Shown piece by piece: positions 30,247-41,100 of a stretch of 64,000 bases of DNA (position 1 is its first letter; every line of letters begins with the position of its first letter). The DNA comes from a virus. A program made the translations under genes and the position numbers. The notes beneath the pieces were generated by a model. The model did not search any database, had not been told where the DNA came from, and saw only the letters and a program-made list of their open reading frames with translations. The stretch covers positions 1-64,000 of IMG/VR virus record IMGVR_UViG_3300044981_000204, one strand, 5' to 3'.

Positions 30247-31224
30247 ATGCTAATGACCGACAGCATATACGTAACCAGCAGCGATCTCTCTCGGATAGAT
30301 TCTGAGGTGGCGACGGTTGCTGCTGCCGAGGGAATCACCCTAGACGGTGCCGGTGGACTCATACGCGGGGCCGTTGAGGAGGTAGCCAACGAACTTTCCA
30401 AGTTGATAGTCGCCTTTGGCGGGTACCTGTCTGGCGGCGATTGGTCTGTGAACCACTTGGCTGCCGTGTTCAACTACGGCCTGGGCACCTCGGTGAAGAT
30501 GAAGGCAGCCCTCTCCCAGGTCGTGGTGTCCGGAAACTCATCTAGTGAGTGGAACCACGTAAAGCAGTGGGCTGTCTTTTGGACCCTGAGGTCCTTCTAC
30601 CGAGACGCCTTCGGGCGCACTGTGAAGGACAGGTACAAGGACAAGATGGTTTTCTTCAAGGAGGAGATAGACAGGAGGCTGAAGGCGAACCTTTGGACCC
30701 TCGGCGTGCCTTGCGTGATACGGCCGCTAGCACGACCTGCGGCGATGTTCGAGAGGGGCTCCGGTTCCTGGTCCACGTCTAACATCTCGCTGGTGGCGGG
30801 ATCTGGCACTAGGACCGACAAGGTGGATGTGGCCATAACGTACGTCGACATGTCGCAGCCCAACTTCTATGCCAGTGAGTCTAGTAACGGGAACTCTGAA
30901 TCTGATGCTTCGGACACCTTGACGCAGCTGATGGTAGCGGGACACAACTTGCACGTCGATATCTCGACCCTGAATCCGCCGACGGGAGTGCAGGACAAGT
31001 CACAGCAACTGATCGTCGTGATAGCCCCGCTCAAGGCAACGCACTGGAACGTGTGGGCTGGAACAAGCGGCAGTACCCTGTACCTGCAAAATGCCGCTCC
31101 AATATCCATAGCGACGACGAGCTACACGCTACCGGCGGACCCATTGCTAAGTGGTCCGGCTGTCGGGATTGGTCAGTATTCTGATCGAAGGCTGGCGCTC
31201 TTGCCACTGAGGCAGAGGGCCTAG
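30247..31224 (+). CDS. Head-tail connector-region protein, 325 aa
   Basis: ATG at 30247 (or 30253). The N-terminal half is helical (EEVANELSKLIVAFGGYLSG, then NHLAAVFNYGLG), as in head completion proteins. The C-terminal half is Ser/Thr-rich and fibronectin-like (HWNVWAGTSGSTLYLQNAAP). Position between capsid and minor head genes suggests a connector or decoration role. Confidence 0.5.
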   Translation: MLMTDSIYVTSSDLSRIDSEVATVAAAEGITLDGAGGLIRGAVEEVANELSKLIVAFGGYLSGGDWSVNHLAAVFNYGLGTSVKMKAALSQVVVSGNSSSEWNHVKQWAVFWTLRSFYRDAFGRTVKDRYKDKMVFFKEEIDRRLKANLWTLGVPCVIRPLARPAAMFERGSGSWSTSNISLVAGSGTRTDKVDVAITYVDMSQPNFYASESSNGNSESDASDTLTQLMVAGHNLHVDISTLNPPTGVQDKSQQLIVVIAPLKATHWNVWAGTSGSTLYLQNAAPISIATTSYTLPADPLLSGPAVGIGQYSDRRLALLPLRQRA

Positions 31225-31226
31225 CC

Positions 31227-31994
31227 ATGCTATCGTCGGTCGCTGTGGAGGCCCACGCTTCGTTGGTGGACGAGGCCGTGGAGTCCTTCGTGAACTATGT
31301 TTCTGTGGAAGTGGAGTCCGTGGTGGGTGAGGTCTCCCACTACATAGGTAAGCTATCCTCTAGGCGCGCCAAGGTCTTGCTTGAGTTGGCTTCGGTGGGC
31401 GACACTTTCGAGAGGTCCCTTGCCTCGTCGAACTACTTTCCAGCCATACTGGCCTTTGCGGCAAAATTCGTCGATCAGGTTGATGCGTTCGAAGGGATGT
31501 ACTCCGACATGGCGTCCGGCCTAGGGTTGCCGGAGTTCGTGATTACGGACCACGGTAGGTCGGTGTTGTCGGAAAAAGCCGCAGAGGCGGTGACCTCCAT
31601 AGAGGGGGTGTCTCGCAGGGTTGGCCTCACCTTGCAAAGGTACTTGGGCCGCTCCATTGGTGAGCCAATGACCCAAGCCATGGCCAATGGTGCCATAGAT
31701 ATCGTTCGGAAGACGCGTGAGGTGGGGCTCGTGGCAAGGGATAGTATTATGTCATGGTTTAGGACCTTGTGCGGTCTCGTGTATAGGAACTTGGAAGATT
31801 CTGGCACTAGGCTGAGGTATGCCTACGTTGGTTCTTTTGTCAAGGACTCGCGCGATTTCTGCTCTAACTTGATGGGGAAAGTTCTTACGCTCGGTGAGGT
31901 GGACTCCTTAGAAAATGGCCAAGTTCCTGGTGCTATGGCGAATGGCGGCGGGTATGGGTGCGTGCACTTTTGGTCGATAGTCGGGAGGATTTAG
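31227..31994 (+). CDS. Minor head protein, Mu F/SPP1 gp7-like
   Basis: 255 aa. The C-terminal motif RYAYVGSFVKDSRDFCSNLM and GQVPGAMANGGGYGCVHFW matches the end of Mu gpF-type head morphogenesis proteins ('R..FC..L.GK...GG..C.H.W'). The helical N-terminus resembles the portal-associated region. It is expected inside the head near the portal. Confidence 0.7.
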   Translation: MLSSVAVEAHASLVDEAVESFVNYVSVEVESVVGEVSHYIGKLSSRRAKVLLELASVGDTFERSLASSNYFPAILAFAAKFVDQVDAFEGMYSDMASGLGLPEFVITDHGRSVLSEKAAEAVTSIEGVSRRVGLTLQRYLGRSIGEPMTQAMANGAIDIVRKTREVGLVARDSIMSWFRTLCGLVYRNLEDSGTRLRYAYVGSFVKDSRDFCSNLMGKVLTLGEVDSLENGQVPGAMANGGGYGCVHFWSIVGRI

Positions 31995-31997
31995 CCG

Positions 31998-32528
31998 GTG
32001 TCACTAAACGCTCTGTCTAGTCAGGTATTGAACGCCGTCTACGCTCGACTTAGTGCGTCGGGCTCGGGGTTCAACGACGGCGTGGTCGCCAACGCGCCAA
32101 ACTACGGGCTTCCGGTAGACTTCATCTCGGTTGATTGGACCACGTCCAGTCTCAACTTCATGAAGGCCCAAATAGACCCCCAGTTGCTCGAGAAGTCCGG
32201 GACCTTCAAGTACCCGTTCTCGTGCTTGTACGTGCTTGAGTCGAACTTTACGGGGGAGCAGAAGTTCAACCAATGGTCGGGGTCTGTGATATGCGTATTT
32301 GACGTGTACCTATCTTGGGTTCCGATAAAGGGTCTCCAAAACCATGAGGCCTATAGCTTGTGCGTTGAGGACGTGGTGACCGACGTCATCAACAGAAAGG
32401 AAAACCAGAACTGGTCTCCCGTGGTGTACAACGGAATGATAAAGTGCAGGAGGGGTCCGCTCGACTTCGGCGGTGAGAACTTTAAGCAGAGGGTGGCCTT
32501 CGCCATGACCTTTGGGCTGCACCAATGA
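31998..32528 (+). CDS. Head-tail joining or tail terminator-like protein, 176 aa
   Basis: GTG start. Position just before the tail tube gene and an alpha/beta pattern (VNAVYARLSASG at the N-terminus, then strands WSGSVICVFDVYLSWVP) suggest a tail terminator or completion protein. No family recognised. Confidence 0.5.
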   Translation: MSLNALSSQVLNAVYARLSASGSGFNDGVVANAPNYGLPVDFISVDWTTSSLNFMKAQIDPQLLEKSGTFKYPFSCLYVLESNFTGEQKFNQWSGSVICVFDVYLSWVPIKGLQNHEAYSLCVEDVVTDVINRKENQNWSPVVYNGMIKCRRGPLDFGGENFKQRVAFAMTFGLHQ

Positions 32529-32577
32529 TGTTTGCCACTTAGCAAAATTTTGTTTCACTTGCGGGGGGACGTCGGGG

Positions 32578-32583
32578 TACAAT
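32578..32583 (+). promoter_or_regulatory. -10 element before the tail genes
   Basis: TACAAT with TTCACT upstream (18-base spacing) and a short leader carrying TTAAGGAGTTG ahead of the ATG at 32602. A diverged version of the upstream element may be present. Confidence 0.45.
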
Positions 32584-32601
32584 TGGACTTAAGGAGTTGA
32601 A

Positions 32602-32964
32602 ATGGTAAAGTGTCGGTATGTTGGAGGAGACTGTTCGACCATCGGTCTTGGCGATGGTGAGGTGGAATACGACACGATTGGTCAGAGAGCCACGATGACC
32701 GAGCGAGGGTTTCGAGAGGCTGTGCTAGGCGGCGCTCCGTTCATCCCAGATGAGTACTTCGACAGGGTCGATTTCACTCCCCAAGAGCTGTCGCAGTGGG
32801 GACAGGTGGGAGTGCGCGTCGACACCTCGACTAGGTTCGAGGAGAAGCTGGGAGTCGCCCAAGAGATGTTCAGGGACCTCTGCGCGCGGATGCGAGCTAA
32901 CCAAAGTCTGACGCTTGCGGAGCTCCTTGACCGCGGCGTTTCCGAAGTTGAGCTGGTTGGTTGA
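32602..32964 (+). CDS. Hypothetical protein, 120 aa
   Basis: Begins MVKCRYVGGDCSTIGLGDGE (a Cys pair) with a beta-rich N-terminus; the C-terminal helical part is RFEEKLGVAQEMFRDLCARM. Between the joining and tail tube genes. No family recognised. Confidence 0.55.
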   Translation: MVKCRYVGGDCSTIGLGDGEVEYDTIGQRATMTERGFREAVLGGAPFIPDEYFDRVDFTPQELSQWGQVGVRVDTSTRFEEKLGVAQEMFRDLCARMRANQSLTLAELLDRGVSEVELVG

Positions 32965-32984
32965 TAGCAGGAGACACATAGAAG

Positions 32985-34274
32985 ATGCCGAACTATTCTT
33001 TCTCGCGCCTAGAGCGTGCATACCTACAAAATCAACCGGTGTTTGGCACCATTCCCAACGCGTCCGGGACCGCTTCTGTCGGCAACTCAAACGCGTGCCG
33101 CTTCATGAAGATGGAGCTGCAGAACGAGGTTGCGCTGCTGGAGCGCCCCGACAAGACAGGCACCAGGTCGATGGAGGGGATGGTCGGTGGTAGGAAGGTT
33201 GGTAGGTGGAGCATAGAGATGTCCACTGCCGCGAACGGCGTCTCTGGCGTCGTGCCGGACTGCGACCCCATACTGGAGGCCGCGTTTGGGCAGGCCGCCG
33301 CGGTGGGTGCGGGGACCACGGCCATAACGAGCTCGACCGATGCTACCCCAATTGTTCTGACTTGCGGGAGCGCCCATGGCATAGCGTCCGGGGCGTTCGA
33401 GGTTGTGTCGGTGTCGGGCCACACCACCAACACCAACGCCAACGGGGTATGGTTGGCGTATGCGCCCAGCACCACCACTCTTACGCTTGTTGGTTCTGCT
33501 GGCAACGGCAACGGCGCAGGAGCTAGCGGAAATGTTAGCAGGGTCAAGGTGACGTACACCTTCGTAGACGCGATTACGCACTTTACGCTTTGGTCGTTCA
33601 GGACTGCCGCAACGTTGGATCAAAGGGTGGCGCACACCTGCGTAGTCACTGAGATGACGTTCAACCTCAACCAGGACGTGGCCACGTGGCAGGCGAACGG
33701 GGATTGTCTGTGGGTCTTACGAAGCAAGGACTTTGGCGTGTCGGACGTCACGCAGAAGGGGGGGCTCGGGGCGTTCCCAACCGAACCGTCCGCGCCAGTC
33801 ACGAACGGCAACCTATTACCCGGGTTCGCCGGCAGGTTCGTCGCAGGCCAGTCGGTGGCCTCGTCGACGGCGGCCGGGTTCGCCGCTGGCGCGTCCACGT
33901 TTCCCACCATAAGGAACGTGACCGTTCGCATCCAGACCCAGAACATGCTGGTGAAGGACACGTTCGGGTCATACTATGCGACGCTCACCGAGGGCGATGT
34001 GCGGAACATCTCGGTTTCGTTCAACATCTACGACGACGATTCGGTCGCCACAAACCAACTAAAGACCTACGGAGACAACAAGACTCCAGTGGACTTGGTG
34101 TTGAACCTCGGCACGGTGATTGGCACAGTCCACGTCTTCTACCTCAAGAACGTGTACCTAGCGTCCCACGTGCTGGGGGACGGGCAGCTGAGGTTCGACG
34201 CTAGCTACGGCGATAGTCGCGCCACGACGACCACACTGAGCGTGAGGGATGAGTTCGAACTAGACATCGTTTAG
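32985..34274 (+). CDS. Major tail tube protein
   Basis: 429 aa with a two-part beta-rich fold. The N-terminal tube-like region has FMKMELQNEVALLERPDKTG, and a Gly/Ser/Thr-rich inserted domain (about residues 95-175, AITSSTDATPIVLTCGSAHG) resembles an Ig-like surface domain. The tube fold closes with VRNISVSFNIYDDDSVATNQ. It directly precedes the frameshifting tail chaperone, which fits siphovirus gene order. Confidence 0.75.
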   Translation: MPNYSFSRLERAYLQNQPVFGTIPNASGTASVGNSNACRFMKMELQNEVALLERPDKTGTRSMEGMVGGRKVGRWSIEMSTAANGVSGVVPDCDPILEAAFGQAAAVGAGTTAITSSTDATPIVLTCGSAHGIASGAFEVVSVSGHTTNTNANGVWLAYAPSTTTLTLVGSAGNGNGAGASGNVSRVKVTYTFVDAITHFTLWSFRTAATLDQRVAHTCVVTEMTFNLNQDVATWQANGDCLWVLRSKDFGVSDVTQKGGLGAFPTEPSAPVTNGNLLPGFAGRFVAGQSVASSTAAGFAAGASTFPTIRNVTVRIQTQNMLVKDTFGSYYATLTEGDVRNISVSFNIYDDDSVATNQLKTYGDNKTPVDLVLNLGTVIGTVHVFYLKNVYLASHVLGDGQLRFDASYGDSRATTTTLSVRDEFELDIV

Positions 34275-34287
34275 GAAGGAAGGATCT

Positions 34288-34830
34288 GTGGAACCCTACA
34301 AGTACACAACTACCCGAAAGGTCGAGTCTGAGGCATTTCCAGGCGTGTCGTACGTCCTTCGGAAGATGACCGAGGGTCGGCGCATGGAGCTCAGGAAGAC
34401 CATGGGTGAGGCCAATAGGCGTATTCGTGAGATCATGCGCGAGCAGGCGGTCATCGAGAAGCAGCCCGAGGAGTCCAAGGACCTGGTGAAGTGGCTGGAG
34501 CTGCAGGACGAGTTCGACATGATCCGCCTGGAGGTCGTCAACCCCGCGTGGATCCAGTGGGGGGTCAAGCAGATCGAGGGACTTGAAGCTGATGGTGTGG
34601 TCCTGGGGGTTGAAGACTGGAGCTCGTGGCCGTCCGCCCTGGTAGAGGAGGTCGCGAGCGCAGTGCAGGCCGAGTCTGATTTGTCGGGCCAGGAAAAAAA
34701 ACCATTAAGCTCTCCTATCACTTCTGGCGGACAGGAGCCTCCGAAAGCCCACTTTTCGACTGCGTCGAGTGCAAGCGAAGAGGGTATTACAGAGATCGAA
34801 ACTGCTCCTGGTATTTCCCAGATCGTGTAG
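34288..34830 (+). CDS. Tail assembly chaperone G
   Basis: 180-aa frame of the frameshifting chaperone pair: a charged helical N-terminal domain (RKMTEGRRMELRKTMGEANR) and a C-terminal Ser/Pro/Glu-rich tail. The sequence GAA AAA AAA CCA at 34693 marks the frameshift site. Chaperones of this type hold the tape measure during tube polymerisation. Confidence 0.8.
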   Translation: MEPYKYTTTRKVESEAFPGVSYVLRKMTEGRRMELRKTMGEANRRIREIMREQAVIEKQPEESKDLVKWLELQDEFDMIRLEVVNPAWIQWGVKQIEGLEADGVVLGVEDWSSWPSALVEEVASAVQAESDLSGQEKKPLSSPITSGGQEPPKAHFSTASSASEEGITEIETAPGISQIV

Positions 34831-35159
34831 ACCCAAACAGAAATATCTGTTGGGAAGCTTCCTATAGGAGCAGCAATGGAAATCAGTTCGTAATCTTCGA
34901 CAGTGCGACTAACGACTGTCCTCAAATCGTATCAGCTCCGTTCACAGAGTTGATACAATTGTTCGCCCGGTCTAAGCTGATGAAAGAGGCCGTTGGCGCA
35001 GCCCCATACGGCGGGGATCTTAATAAATGGCCGTCACGCCTAGTGGACGCGTTCATCATCCTTCAAGGTGAGGCGCAGAGGGTTGACCACATGATGGTTG
35101 CTCCTCAAGCGACTCAGCAGCAAAATCCCAGACAACCTATTCCTATGAGACGAAGATAG
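34288..35159 (+). CDS. Tail assembly chaperone GT, by -1 frameshift
   Basis: From 34288 to about 34701, then -1 and on to 35159. After the slip the reading continues ACC ATT AAG CTC TCC and stays open for 153 codons up to the TAG. The extension contains CVECKRRGYYRDRNC, a Cys-x2-Cys/Cys cluster, and ends with a proline- and arginine-rich tail (PRQPIPMRRR). It lies just before the tape measure, the conserved siphovirus position. Total about 290 aa. Confidence 0.85.
34693..34702 (+). other. Slippery sequence for -1 ribosomal frameshift
   Basis: GAAAAAAAAC (eight A). In the zero frame it reads GAA AAA AAA C, allowing an A-AAA-AAA slip. It lies at the point where the -1 frame becomes open to 35159. 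Confidence 0.8.
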
Positions 35160-35196
35160 TGTACGGTATCATCTATCTTATAACGAACATAATCAA

Positions 35197-38100
35197 ATGC
35201 CTCTTAATGATTCTTTTTTAGGACAAATTACTGATGCTTTAGTGAATAGGGTTGCGGAACCAAATAAGCTTGAAGATGTTACTGTAAAGATCCGTGAGGT
35301 CGTCTCCAGCCTCCAGCGTTCGGCTACCGTCTTTGACAAGTTCAGCGCTCAGATCTCAAAGGACTTCTCATCGGCAGTAAAAGCAGCTCAACGCGCCCCG
35401 GGGGCCAAGCCCCTCGACTCCCGCGAGATCCACGACGCCTTTAAGAAGTTGGTCGTACCCCTGCGGGACGAGGTCCAACTACTTTCGAGGATGACCAGGG
35501 CCCAGGTGACCCCCGCCACCAACACTAAGCAGAGGGAGTTCGAGCGGTCCGTGAGGGACTCGTTCGTGAGACTGCAAGCAAGGCTTGAGTCGAGGGAGTC
35601 ACGTACCGCCTCTAGGGCCTCCCTTCCAGAGGACGTCAAGTCGATACAGTCGCAGCTCAGGAGGTCCTGGCAAGAACTGCAGAAGTCGACGACCGACCTA
35701 AGTCGCACCACTAAGAAGTCCGCTATTGGTATCGCGGCAGTGGTCGACACCGAGACCACCTATAGGAAGTCCCAGGCGAGGTTGACCAGTTCCATGAAGC
35801 ACCTTGAGAACCAGGTCCTTCAGGTCGGAGTGCAGCTGTTGTCATACAGCAAGAGGACTGGCCAGATCCTCAACGAGAACGTCGCCTCATACCACGGCAT
35901 GCACGAGCTGAACAAGAAGCTCTTGCGTGACTCAGATGTCCTGTACAGTAAGCAGGTTGCAGCGGCGGCAGTCGGGCAGAGGATAGACTGGGGCAAGGTA
36001 AGGGCACTCCTCAACGTGGCGGACTTTGCCGTGGCGCACAACGCGGCATTCGACAAGTCCTTTACCCAGGCAAGGGTTGCTTCCGCAGGGAACATGCCGT
36101 GGTTGGACTCAATGCGGGGTGTGCCCTGGCGTGAGATTGGTCACGCAGGTAGGGCGCTGCAGTCCCTCCTCCCCGCGTATGGTATACGCCCCGGACAAGC
36201 TCACACTGCGTCTGCCGACGTCCAGTCCCTCGTCTCCCTGCTCAAGGCCCGTACCGAGGGAGTGCCGCACATGGCGATGCTCCTCGGGTCGCAGGGACCA
36301 CTGAACCAGTCCCAGCGCCTCCTGTCTGTGGTCGGGGAGCAGGTCAAGTCCCTCCGCGCTGACATCGAGACCAGGCTCGGTAGGGAGAGGTCGCAGTATG
36401 TGCGCAACGCCCAGGGGGACCTCGAGGTTAGGCCAACTGCCAGGGCCCAGTACAGGACCCCCTCCCGGGTGATCGGCGCTGGAAACATATCTTCTCAGAT
36501 CATTGAAGCCATAGAGGGTGGCATAGAGGCAAGGGCGAGGAGGCCTGCTCGCTCCACAGACTACGGAACCAAGTTCGGTTCGGGCGAGGCGCCGGAGTCA
36601 ACTCCCGGGCTGGTTGGTACCGCCGCCATCGGCCTAGACCGGCACATCGGGACTATCAACACCTTCCTGCGCAACATGGCCATTTTGTCCGGCCCAGCCG
36701 CATCTGAGAAGCTCCTGTCGGTCATCACAGAGCAGCAGAGCTTCCAGGAGGGCGTGCAGGCCCACAGGGGCAGGGGCCTACAGACCAAGGCCAACATCCG
36801 CACCGCAGAGGGCCTCCAGCTCGCGATGATGTCGGGCGTGAACACGCGCCTTGAGAACGAGCGACTCGGCGTCCCGAAGAACTTCCAGGACCCGTTCGAG
36901 CAGTCGGACAGGAGGATGGCGCTGCGCAGGGAGCAGTTTGCGGCTCAGCTGGCCTCACAGCCGTGGGCAAGGCCCACCAGGGCTTTCGGCGAGGGCGAGG
37001 TCGCCGAGTTCGTTGGCAGGTTCGGCGGAACAACCCCCTGGCCCCCTGGCACAGGCCACCGGGGCATCATCAGCAGCGCAGCGCAGATGGCAACCTCCGT
37101 GGGCCCTGGGCACCCCCACTTCGACGCCTTGACCGGTATCATCACGAGGGGGCAGATGCGCGGGCGTGCGGCCAACTTCGCCCAGGCCGAGGCCGAAAAG
37201 CAAAGGGCGGTGGAGCTATTGGCCGGGGGCGTACCTCCCGCGGGCGGGTCCAGGTTCGGGAGGTTCGCCAAGGAGCTGTTGAGCGGTGAGGAGGGGTCGA
37301 TCAACCTTACTCGCATTGGTGAGCTCCTTGGTAGGTTCAAGAGGCAGAGGGGGCAGGCCGCGCGAGCTGAGTCGGCCATGGGCTATGGTGATCGAGCCAG
37401 GGGCGATATCCCCTACCCCACGGACCTGCGGGCGCAGCTGCGCCGCGACGTCCTCGACTCCAAGCTCAAGAAGCTGGCCGACGGCGCCGAGGGTGCTGCC
37501 AAGGCACTCAAGCAGTTCGAGGCGGCGGCGGGTGGCAAGGCCAAGGAGGCGATCGGCAGGGGGGCGCTGAGGGACCAAGGCATATCCAGCGCGCTGACGG
37601 ATAAGCAGGCCTCCTTGGACGCTAAGGTCGCCGCCATCTCTGAGCGGAGGGCCAGGTCCCAAGCGGCCTCCATGAGGCGCGAGAACGACGTCAGGGAGGC
37701 GTCCACAGCCAAGTACACCAACCTGGCCAAGGCCGAGCTGAGGGCGTCAGAGTCGTACGATGCTGCGCTGGCCAGGCAGGACAGACTGAGGGCCCGACTT
37801 GGTTCCTCCAAAGCCTACCAGAACATTACTCCAGAAGAGAAGAACAGGATGCTGGAGTCGGTGGTCAGGCCGTCGCTGATGAGGCTGACGAGGGCCAGGT
37901 ATGAGGCAACGGCCTCAGAAGTCACCGATCCTGAGCAGCTGGCGAAGTTGAGGTCGTCCGTGGCGGCTAGGGCCGCCATACAGAGGTTTGGGTCGGGGTC
38001 GGGCGAGGCAACCTACCAGGGGCGGGTGAGGCCCCTTGAGGAGCTCCGCAAGGAGTACAGGGACCGGGTCGCCCAGTCCCTCGGCGGCAGGACGGTCGCC

Positions 38101-41100
38101 CAGGCGGAGGCCGAGAAGGTTGGCAGGATCAGGGAGGAACAGGCCCTCAAGCAAAAGGCCTACGATGAGCAGGAGGTCGGCGTTGCGCAGAAGAGGGCCT
38201 CGGCGGAGGAGGGGGCATCCAGGAAGAGGTCCGAGAACGCCCAGAAGGTGAATGCAACCGTTGGCCGGCTCGAGGAGCAGGTAAACCAGCGCAGGGAGAA
38301 ATCTCAGAAGAAGCAAGTCGATGCTGAGGAGAAGATCCACCAGCTGAAGGTGGCGCACCTGAAGAGGGAGGATATCGCTTCTGGAGGAGGCGGGGGAGGG
38401 GGTGCTGGTGGGGCTGGGGGAAGGGGCCAGTTCGCGAGCCGCACAGGGATGGGGATGGGGCTCGGGTTTGCTGCATTTGCTGGGGCGTCGAAGGGCTTGT
38501 GGGACCTGGTGAAGGCCGCGACTGAATATTCCGCTAGGACTGAGGTGATGGCCTTTACGACCGCCAACATGGCGAAGGTTAACAAGCTAAACGTCGACGA
38601 GGTGAATGCAGAAGTTGAGGCAATCAAGAACCTCAACCTGACCACGCAGGCTGCACACACCACTGTCCAGAAGATGATGTTTGCGCAGTTGGACCTTGCC
38701 AAGGCCTCTAAGTTGGCGAGGGTCGCGCAGGACGTCGCGGTCATGGGAGGCATCGACCCGTCCGAGGCGCTGGAGAAGTTGATACGCGGTGTCACGACGG
38801 GGTACACCATACAGCTGCACAGGATGGGTTTGCTGATTAGCCAGATCCAAACCATCAGGGAACTCAAGATAGAGAAGCGGGCTAAGGGAGAAGCGGGTGA
38901 GCCGACCGAAGTTGAGAAGCGCCAAGCCCTGATGAACAAGGTGCTCATCGAGGGCGCTAAACTAACTGGGGCGTATGAGAAGTCGATGCTGTTGGTTGGC
39001 GGCAGGTTTGCGTACCTCTCGAAGGAAGTCCAAGAGGCCAAGAACGCGCTCGGTTCTGCATTCTTGCCGACGTTCAACAAGTTCGTCACCATGGTCACCG
39101 GGGGTGCTAGGTTCGTGCAGCAGCACGGTGACGCGGTCGCGGCGCTGACTAAGCAGCTGATGTCCCTTGGGGCTGCCGCAGGGACCATCGGCACCCTGGC
39201 CTTCTTCAGGTGGCTGATGATGTCCGGCAGCGTGCCGATATGGGCCAAGGTCGCTGGCGGGGTGGTGTACGCGCTGACCAACATCGGGTTGAGCGCCAAC
39301 GCGTCGTCCGAGGCGATGAAGAACGCCAAGGATCAGATGGATGCCCTCGAGAAGAAGATCAAGGAGCTGAGGGAGGAGCGCAAGGCCTTGTTCAAGGCCC
39401 CCGAAAAGGGAAGTGAGTGGCAGTCGCAGGTCGATGCCAACTATCAGGCGTTGAAGTCGGCGTCGGAGATGGAGGTCGACATAGTCAAGGACACCACCCG
39501 GAAATTGGCCGCGGAGTGGCAGAAGCAGGTCAATGACAAGAAGAATGCTGTCTCCGCTTTGGCGAACGAGGACCTCTTTAGGCAAGGTTTCGGGCTTCCC
39601 CCCTCTCAGAAACCGATCAAGGACGTGCGTAAGCAGATTGAGGCCATGGATGATGACTACTTCACAGTTAGGGGCATGTCGAAGAAGGACGTCTTGGCCG
39701 AGTTCGACCGCCAGCAGCGGGAGAAGGAGCGCCTGAAGCAGCCAGGGGCTGCTCAGATAGTTAACAAGGAGAATGAAAAGGCTGACAGAATTAAGTCGGA
39801 CCTACTCGAGCTCGAGACAGAATTAACGAAGCTCGACTTGGCGCAGTCGGAGCGCGGTCGAGCTGGCCTTAAGGCTCGCAAGGCCTTCGGCACCCCCAGG
39901 GAGAAGATACAGCTCGATTATGAGTTCGAGATTGCGAAGATAAAGGACCGAGACAAGGAGATCAGGAAACTCCAAGAGGACGCAGCTAAGGGGGACGTTA
40001 GTGCGCAGGCCGTGCTTGAGCGCGTTTATTCTGGCACCCCCGGGGGAAAGGAGGGGGTTGAAGCGTCGCTTGCTAAGCAGGGGATTGCCGTAGATGAGGC
40101 GGCCAAGAACAGGGACATCGAGCTTGGGAAGCTTACAGCTCAGACCAACGCGCACATCAAACAGATCCAGTCGCAGACGGCCATCGAGAGGATCCTTGGA
40201 CAGGTGGTGCAGGGGAACTACACCTCGGAGCAGAATGCTGTTGAGCAGGTCTTCAACGCCCGCAAGAAGTTGCTTGACTCTATCAAGGAAACGATCGGGG
40301 TCGACGAGTACAGGAAGCAGTTGGAGGAGGCGGAAGCTGAGCGTGCCAAGTCCTTGTTGGATGTTGAGAAGAGGCGTCGGGATGCGAACAGGGAAAGGAC
40401 CCTGGACGAGGCGAAGTATCCAGCGGATCGTGGGGCGCAGGACATCATGGAGGGGCCGAGGTCGGCCGAGGTAGCTACACACCTTGCATTCGACCTGAAG
40501 CGACAAGCAGCTGCGCTCGACCTGGACGAGGAGCGCAGGATAGATAGGATCATCGAGCTGAACCGCGAGGAGGACGAGGCAATCAAGCAGCTGGGGCGCG
40601 ACAAGGCAAAGATGAATGCCGAGTCGAGGATCGATGAGTTCAAGAACCTGCAGCAACTGCAGTCAGAAGTGGACCGCATCGTGTATGGTCGAGGGAAGGG
40701 CTCGGACACCCAGGAGGCGATGGCCGAGATTGAGAGGAACAGGCTCAGGGCTTGGGCTGCTGCTTCCTTTGAGTTCACCCAAAGGATGGGTTTGCCACAC
40801 ACAGCTATACAAGGAGCTGATTTAGCGGAGTCGAGGGTTGCAGCTGAGCGTGCGGCAGATGTTCAAGCGACAGTGGACACCGTCAAGCGCCTCGAGCAGC
40901 ACGAGGAGTCCTCCCGCTCCAAGCTCCAGGACACCTACCAGCGACAGCTGCAGCAGGCGTCGCGCGTAGGTGAGCTGCAGGCGGTGAACATTGCCGACCA
41001 AGACGCGGCCGCCCACCGCGCCTACCTGATGCGGCTGGAGTTCATCAAGAAGGAGTTCGAGGCCAGCAAGCAAGCTGTCGAGGACGTCCACAAGCGCGAC

